Source: Enterobacter sp.
GTDB lineage: Bacteria > Pseudomonadota > Gammaproteobacteria > Enterobacterales > Enterobacteriaceae
Length of the DNA: 64,000 nucleotides
Assembly (NCBI GenBank): GCA_022649305.1
Contig: JALCNW010000011.1
Coordinates: 1 to 64,000, forward strand
Reading direction: 5' to 3'
The notes beneath the pieces were generated by a model, which did not search any database, was not told the DNA's origin, and worked only from the letters and a program-made list of their open reading frames with translations. The translations under genes and the position numbers were made by a program. Within the stretch, counting starts at the first letter, position 1. Every line of letters begins with the position of its first letter. Below are positions 59,867-64,000 of the stretch, piece after piece.

Positions 59867-61206
59867 TGAATACTCAATCAAGCCCCGTCATTACTGACAT
59901 GCAAGTCATTCCGGTAGCCGGGCATGACAGCATGCTCCTCAATATTGGTGGTGCGCACAGTGCGTATTTCACCCGTAATATCGTGGTTCTCACCGATAGC
60001 GCTGGCCATACCGGCGTAGGTGAAGCCCCTGGCGGCGAAGTGATTTTACAGACTCTGCTCGATGCCGTTCCGATGGTGGTTGGGCAGGAAATCGCTCGCC
60101 TGAATAAGGTGGTTCAGCGTGTACATAAAGGCAATCAGGCCGCCGATTTCGATACGTTTGGCAACGGGGCCTGGACCTTTGAACTGCGCGTCAACGCCGT
60201 CGCCGCGCTGGAGGCCGCCCTTCTCGATCTGTTGGGCAAGACGCTCAACGTCCCGGTGTGTGAACTGTTAGGCCCAGGCAAGCAGCGTGATGCCGTCACG
60301 GTCCTCGGTTATCTTTTCTACGTGGGTGACCGTACTAAAACCGATCTCCCGTATCTGGAATATACTTCGGGCAGTCACGACTGGTATCACTTGCGCCATC
60401 AGGAAGCGCTCACCCGCGAGGCGGTAGTGCAGCTAGCGGAAGCCGCGCAGGATCGCTACGGGTTTAAAGATTTCAAACTCAAGGGTGGCGTACTACCGGG
60501 CGAGCAGGAGATCGACAGCGTCCGCGCATTGAAAAAACGTTTTCCGGATGCGCGTATTACCGTTGATCCCAACGGCGCGTGGCTGCTGGATGAAGCCATT
60601 GCGCTGTGCAAAGGTCTCAACGGCGTGCTGACCTACGCGGAAGATCCGTGTGGCGCCGAGCAAGGTTTTTCCGGGCGTGAAGTGATGGCGGAGTTTCGTC
60701 GCGCCACGGGTCTGCCGGTGGCGACCAACATGATTGCGACGAACTGGCGCGAAATGGGCCACGCGGTGATGCTGAATTCGGTGGATATTCCGCTGGCGGA
60801 TCCGCACTTCTGGACGCTCTCCGGTGCGGTGCGTGTTGCGCAGCTTTGCGACGACTGGGGTTTAACCTGGGGCTGCCATTCGAATAACCACTTTGATATC
60901 TCTCTGGCGATGTTTACCCACGTTGGTGCTGCGGCTCCAGGTACGCCGACCGCCATTGATACCCACTGGATCTGGCAGGAGGGCGATGCGCGCCTGACCA
61001 AAAAACCGCTTGAGATTAAAGACGGTAAAATTACCGTACCGGATGCACCGGGATTAGGCGTTGAGCTGGACTGGGATCAGGTCCACAAGGCGCATGAACT
61101 CTACAAGAAACTGCCGGGTGGTGCGCGCAATGACGCAGGCCCAATGCAATATCTTGTTCCCGGCTGGACCTTTGACCGCAAACGCCCGGCGTTCGGTCGC
61201 CACTAA
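59863..61206 (+). CDS. gudX: Glucarate dehydratase-related protein GudX
   Basis: A 447-residue enolase-superfamily protein, E. coli 446. It keeps the KxK motif (DFKLKGG), metal ligands (VDPNGAW) and HSNNHFDIS, like GudD. GudX in E. coli (GlucDRP) has only weak glucarate dehydratase activity and may support GudD. The start can be either of two adjacent ATG codons; the first overlaps the gudP stop. A paralogue, gudD, follows after 16 bases. Confidence 0.95.
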   Translation: MMNTQSSPVITDMQVIPVAGHDSMLLNIGGAHSAYFTRNIVVLTDSAGHTGVGEAPGGEVILQTLLDAVPMVVGQEIARLNKVVQRVHKGNQAADFDTFGNGAWTFELRVNAVAALEAALLDLLGKTLNVPVCELLGPGKQRDAVTVLGYLFYVGDRTKTDLPYLEYTSGSHDWYHLRHQEALTREAVVQLAEAAQDRYGFKDFKLKGGVLPGEQEIDSVRALKKRFPDARITVDPNGAWLLDEAIALCKGLNGVLTYAEDPCGAEQGFSGREVMAEFRRATGLPVATNMIATNWREMGHAVMLNSVDIPLADPHFWTLSGAVRVAQLCDDWGLTWGCHSNNHFDISLAMFTHVGAAAPGTPTAIDTHWIWQEGDARLTKKPLEIKDGKITVPDAPGLGVELDWDQVHKAHELYKKLPGGARNDAGPMQYLVPGWTFDRKRPAFGRH

Positions 61207-61222
61207 TCAAAAGGATTGAATA

Positions 61223-62560
61223 ATGAACACTTTTTCTACTCCTGTCGTAACTTCTATGCAGATTGTCCCGGTTGCGGGCCACGACAGCATGTTGATGAAC
61301 CTGAGCGGTGCCCACGCCCCGTTCTTTACCCGCAACATTGTCATTATTAAGGACAATTCCGGACATACCGGCGTGGGTGAAATTCCCGGCGGCGAGAAGA
61401 TCCGCAAAACGCTGGAAGACGCGACGGCGTTAGTGGTGGGTAAAACGCTGGGCGAGTACAAAAACGTCTTAAATGTGGTGCGAAGTACCTTTGCCGATCG
61501 TGATGCGAGCGGGCGTGGGCTGCAAACATTTGATCTGCGCACCACTATCCATGTGGTGACGGGAATTGAGGCCGCGATGCTGGATCTGCTCGGTCAGCAT
61601 TTGGGGGTGAATGTCGCCTCGCTGCTCGGCGAGGGCCAGCAGCGCAGCGAAGTGGAAATGCTGGGTTATCTGTTTTTCGTGGGCGATCGCAAACTAACGC
61701 CGCTGGCGTATCAGAGCCAGCCGGATGAGAAATGCGACTGGTATCGCTTGCGTCACGATGAAGCGATGACCCCTGATGCGGTGGTTCGTCTGGCAGAAGC
61801 CGCATATGACAAGTACGGTTTTAACGATTTCAAACTGAAGGGCGGCGTGCTGGCCGGTGAAGAAGAGGCAGAGTCGATTGAAGCGCTGGCGAAACGCTTC
61901 CCGCAGGCGCGCGTGACGCTCGATCCAAACGGTGCCTGGTCGCTCGATGAAGCCATCAAAATTGGCAAGCGGCTGAAAGGCGTGCTGGCGTACGCCGAAG
62001 ATCCGTGCGGTGCTGAGCAAGGGTTCTCTGGTCGGGAAGTGATGGCCGAGTTCCGTCGTGCGACAGGATTGCCAACCGCCACCAATATGATTGCCACCGA
62101 CTGGCGTCAGATGGGGCATACGCTTTCGTTGCAATCGGTGGATATTCCGCTGGCCGACCCGCACTTCTGGACCATGCAAGGTTCAGTGCGCGTGGCGCAG
62201 ATGTGTCATGAATTCGGGCTAACCTGGGGCTCACATTCCAATAACCATTTCGACATTTCGCTGGCGATGTTCACTCACGTTGCGGCCGCAGCGCCGGGTA
62301 ATATCACCGCTATTGATACACACTGGATTTGGCAGGAGGGGAATCAGCGCCTGACGAAACGGCCATTCGACATTAAAGGTGGGATGGTGCAGGTACCGAC
62401 TACGCCAGGCCTGGGTGTCGAACTGGATATGGATCAACTGATGAAAGCCCACGAGCTGTACCAGAAGCACGGTCTGGGTGCGCGTGATGATGCGATGGCA
62501 ATGCAGTATCTGATTCCTGACTGGACGTTCGACAATAAACGTCCGTGCATGGTACGCTAA
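61223..62560 (+). CDS. gudD: Glucarate dehydratase
   Basis: A 445-residue enolase-superfamily enzyme dehydrating D-glucarate or L-idarate to 5-keto-4-deoxy-D-glucarate. Catalytic Lys204/Lys206, metal ligand Asp234 and catalytic His338 are visible. The product is normally cleaved by GarL, reduced by GarR and phosphorylated by GarK. A stem-loop and then a glycerate kinase gene follow. Confidence 0.97.
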   Translation: MNTFSTPVVTSMQIVPVAGHDSMLMNLSGAHAPFFTRNIVIIKDNSGHTGVGEIPGGEKIRKTLEDATALVVGKTLGEYKNVLNVVRSTFADRDASGRGLQTFDLRTTIHVVTGIEAAMLDLLGQHLGVNVASLLGEGQQRSEVEMLGYLFFVGDRKLTPLAYQSQPDEKCDWYRLRHDEAMTPDAVVRLAEAAYDKYGFNDFKLKGGVLAGEEEAESIEALAKRFPQARVTLDPNGAWSLDEAIKIGKRLKGVLAYAEDPCGAEQGFSGREVMAEFRRATGLPTATNMIATDWRQMGHTLSLQSVDIPLADPHFWTMQGSVRVAQMCHEFGLTWGSHSNNHFDISLAMFTHVAAAAPGNITAIDTHWIWQEGNQRLTKRPFDIKGGMVQVPTTPGLGVELDMDQLMKAHELYQKHGLGARDDAMAMQYLIPDWTFDNKRPCMVR

Positions 62561-62569
62561 ACAGATTGG

Positions 62570-62589
62570 GACCGCTCCCATGAGCGGTC
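62570..62589 (+). promoter_or_regulatory. Intercistronic hairpin between gudD and the glycerate kinase
   Basis: GACCGCTC and GAGCGGTC pair perfectly around a four-base loop, 9 bases after gudD. ATTTG follows rather than a T-run, so some read-through into the kinase gene is likely. Confidence 0.65.
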
Positions 62590-62637
62590 ATTTGCTTAGT
62601 GAATGATGACCACAGCCAACATGCGTAAGGATGCTAA

Positions 62638-63777
62638 ATGAAAATAGTGATCGCACCGGACTCGTATAAGGAAAGTTTGAGTGCTCTTGAAGTCGCCACG
62701 GCAATAGAGCAAGGGTTTCGCGAAATCTGGCCTGATGCGGATTACGTAAAACTCCCGGTAGCGGACGGTGGTGAAGGGACTGTCGAAGCCATGGTCGCGG
62801 CGACCGCTGGCCGAATTGTGCATGTTGATGTGACGGGCCCGCTTGGGGCGAGCGTTCAGGCCTTTTATGGGCTATCGGGTGACGAACGATCGGCATTTAT
62901 TGAAATGGCGGCAGCGAGCGGTCTGGAACTGGTGAAACCCGCGCAGCGAAACCCACTCACCACAACGTCCTGGGGAACCGGGGAGCTGATAAGCCATGCT
63001 CTGGATGCGGGAGTGAAGCACATTATCATCGGCATCGGTGGGAGTGCGACGAATGACGGCGGAGCCGGAATGGTACAGGCGCTGGGGGCGAAGCTGCTCA
63101 CCAGTGAGGGAAAGCCTATCGGGCAGGGCGGCGGTGAACTTGACCGCCTGGCACGCATTGATATCAGCGGGCTGGATAAAAGACTGGCTGACTGTCGCAT
63201 TGAGGTCGCCTGCGACGTCACCAATCCGCTAACCGGAGAAGAGGGCGCATCGGCGGTATTTGGCCCACAAAAGGGCGCAACGCCGGAGATGATTGAACGG
63301 CTGGACAAGTCGCTTGCGCATTACGCTCAGGTTATTGCTCATGATTTAGATATGGACGTGCTCAACCTTTCGGGTGGCGGTGCTGCGGGTGGAATGGGCG
63401 CGGCGCTGTATGCGTTTTGCGGCGCTCAGCTGCGTCAGGGCATTGAGATAGTGACCGACGCTCTGCAACTGGATAAGCAGGTTGCCGATGCTGATTTAGT
63501 GATTACTGGCGAAGGGCGTATCGACAGCCAAACGATTCATGGAAAAGTCCCCGTTGGCGTGGCGAGGGTAGCCAAACGCTTTAACAAACCGGTTATCGGG
63601 ATTGCGGGCAGTCTCACGGCCGACGTTGGCGTGGTACATGAACACGGTGTGGATGCAGTTTTCAGCGTGATTTATACCGTCTGCACCTTAGAAGAGGCGC
63701 TGGAAAATGCCGAAGAAAACGTGCGACTGGCGGCAAGGAATATCGCGGCCACGCTGAAGGTCGGAATGGGGATGTAA
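62638..63777 (+). CDS. garK: Glycerate 2-kinase, GarK-like
   Basis: A 379-residue glycerate kinase of the GarK/GlxK family (E. coli GarK 381). Conserved are KIVIAPDSYKESLSA, the IGIGGSATNDGGAGM nucleotide loop, CDVTNPL and ITGEGRID. It converts glycerate to 2-phosphoglycerate, the final step of glucarate use. In E. coli garK is in the garPLRK operon; here one copy follows gudD in the same direction with a 77-base gap. It may be a second copy, or the only one. GlxK is an alternative name. Confidence 0.88.
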   Translation: MKIVIAPDSYKESLSALEVATAIEQGFREIWPDADYVKLPVADGGEGTVEAMVAATAGRIVHVDVTGPLGASVQAFYGLSGDERSAFIEMAAASGLELVKPAQRNPLTTTSWGTGELISHALDAGVKHIIIGIGGSATNDGGAGMVQALGAKLLTSEGKPIGQGGGELDRLARIDISGLDKRLADCRIEVACDVTNPLTGEEGASAVFGPQKGATPEMIERLDKSLAHYAQVIAHDLDMDVLNLSGGGAAGGMGAALYAFCGAQLRQGIEIVTDALQLDKQVADADLVITGEGRIDSQTIHGKVPVGVARVAKRFNKPVIGIAGSLTADVGVVHEHGVDAVFSVIYTVCTLEEALENAEENVRLAARNIAATLKVGMGM

Positions 63778-63784
63778 TATCCCC
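63768..63784. terminator. Weak hairpin between convergent garK and barA
   Basis: GGGGAT and ATCCCC pair around a five-base loop that overlaps the kinase stop codon. No T-run is seen, so terminator function is doubtful. Confidence 0.3.
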
Positions 63785-63792
63785 TCATCCTG

Positions 63793-64000
63793 TTATCCGA
63801 GAATTTTCCTCGCTTCGCGGGTCACGTTATCCATCTCATCCAGCAGCTCAAGAAATTCCGGCTCCAGCTCCGATTCAGGTGTGCCGGAACGCAGCTGCTG
63901 CTCCAGCAAATGGCAGAGGCTCTTCAGGCGCGGTACGCCGCTGTAGCCGCAGCTACCGTGCAGCTTATGAATGGCATCAACCAGTTCTTCCGGATTCTCG
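63793..64000 (-). CDS. barA: Sensor histidine kinase BarA (3' part only)
   Basis: Only the last 69 codons are in the window. They encode the end of the HPt domain with the phosphorylated histidine in [17 protein letters not shown] and the C-terminal [14 protein letters not shown], nearly the same as E. coli BarA. BarA senses short-chain carboxylates and phosphorylates UvrY, which activates csrB at 56201-56566. It converges on the gud operon as in E. coli. Confidence 0.95.
   Translation of the reverse strand, partial: ENPEELVDAIHKLHGSCGYSGVPRLKSLCHLLEQQLRSGTPESELEPEFLELLDEMDNVTREARKILG

Overview
This window is a piece of an enterobacterial chromosome, close in gene content and order to the Escherichia coli backbone from the lysA/galR region to barA. 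The proteins read at near E. coli length from end to end and the intergenic small RNAs match E. coli counterparts almost base for base. The accessory genes (a TogMN-type oligogalacturonide importer, KdgF, FepE, and a cellobiose-type PTS with a GH1 enzyme) and the absence of araE and the fucose operon point to a relative such as Enterobacter, Lelliottia or a close genus rather than E. coli. Genus is inference only.

Layout. 1-3140: edge of a pectin/oligogalacturonide utilisation region (togN partial, togM, kdgF) with KdgR-like and CRP-like sites, interrupted by the O-antigen length regulator fepE. 3235-6227: ygeA, lysR, lysA. 6219-11648: an accessory cassette of LacI regulator, PTS IIC permease, GH1 glucosidase, UxuR-like GntR regulator and GNAT acetyltransferase, inserted between lysA and galR. 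11609-18837: galR, tandem sRNAs omrB and omrA, aas-lplT, tas, ygdR, mutH. 18838-19520: the DnaA-reactivating locus DARS2. 19521-24170: rppH-ptsP and lgt-thyA. 24355-37851: minor pseudopilin genes ppdA-ppdB-ygdB-ppdC followed by recC-ptrA-recB-recD. 37867-42417: argA with paired ARG boxes, amiC, three initiator tRNAs, mltA. 42513-48176: tcdA, csdE-csdA, ygdI, sRNA gcvB, gcvA, ygdD-rlmM. 48211-52540: an orphan fucR directly beside xni (the fuc operon is missing), then sdaB-sdaC. 53052-58200: ppnN, queF, syd, sRNA csrB with a UvrY site, yqcC-truC-yqcA. 58511-64000: gudP-gudX-gudD with an added glycerate kinase, converging on the 3' end of barA.

How it fits together. Most of the window is housekeeping: recombination (RecBCD), mismatch repair (MutH), replication timing (DARS2), phospholipid remodelling (Aas/LplT), lipoprotein and thymidylate synthesis, tRNA modification (TcdA/CsdA/CsdE, TruC, QueF), serine and glycine metabolism (SdaBC, GcvA/GcvB) and the BarA-CsrB carbon storage circuit, of which both an RNA and the sensor lie within 8 kb. 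Carbon source genes form the variable layer: oligogalacturonides, beta-glucosides and glucarate are present, while fucose genes have been lost from their usual site. I found no phage, insertion sequence, CRISPR array or defence system, and no clearly undescribed system. The least characterised unit is the 6219-11648 cassette.
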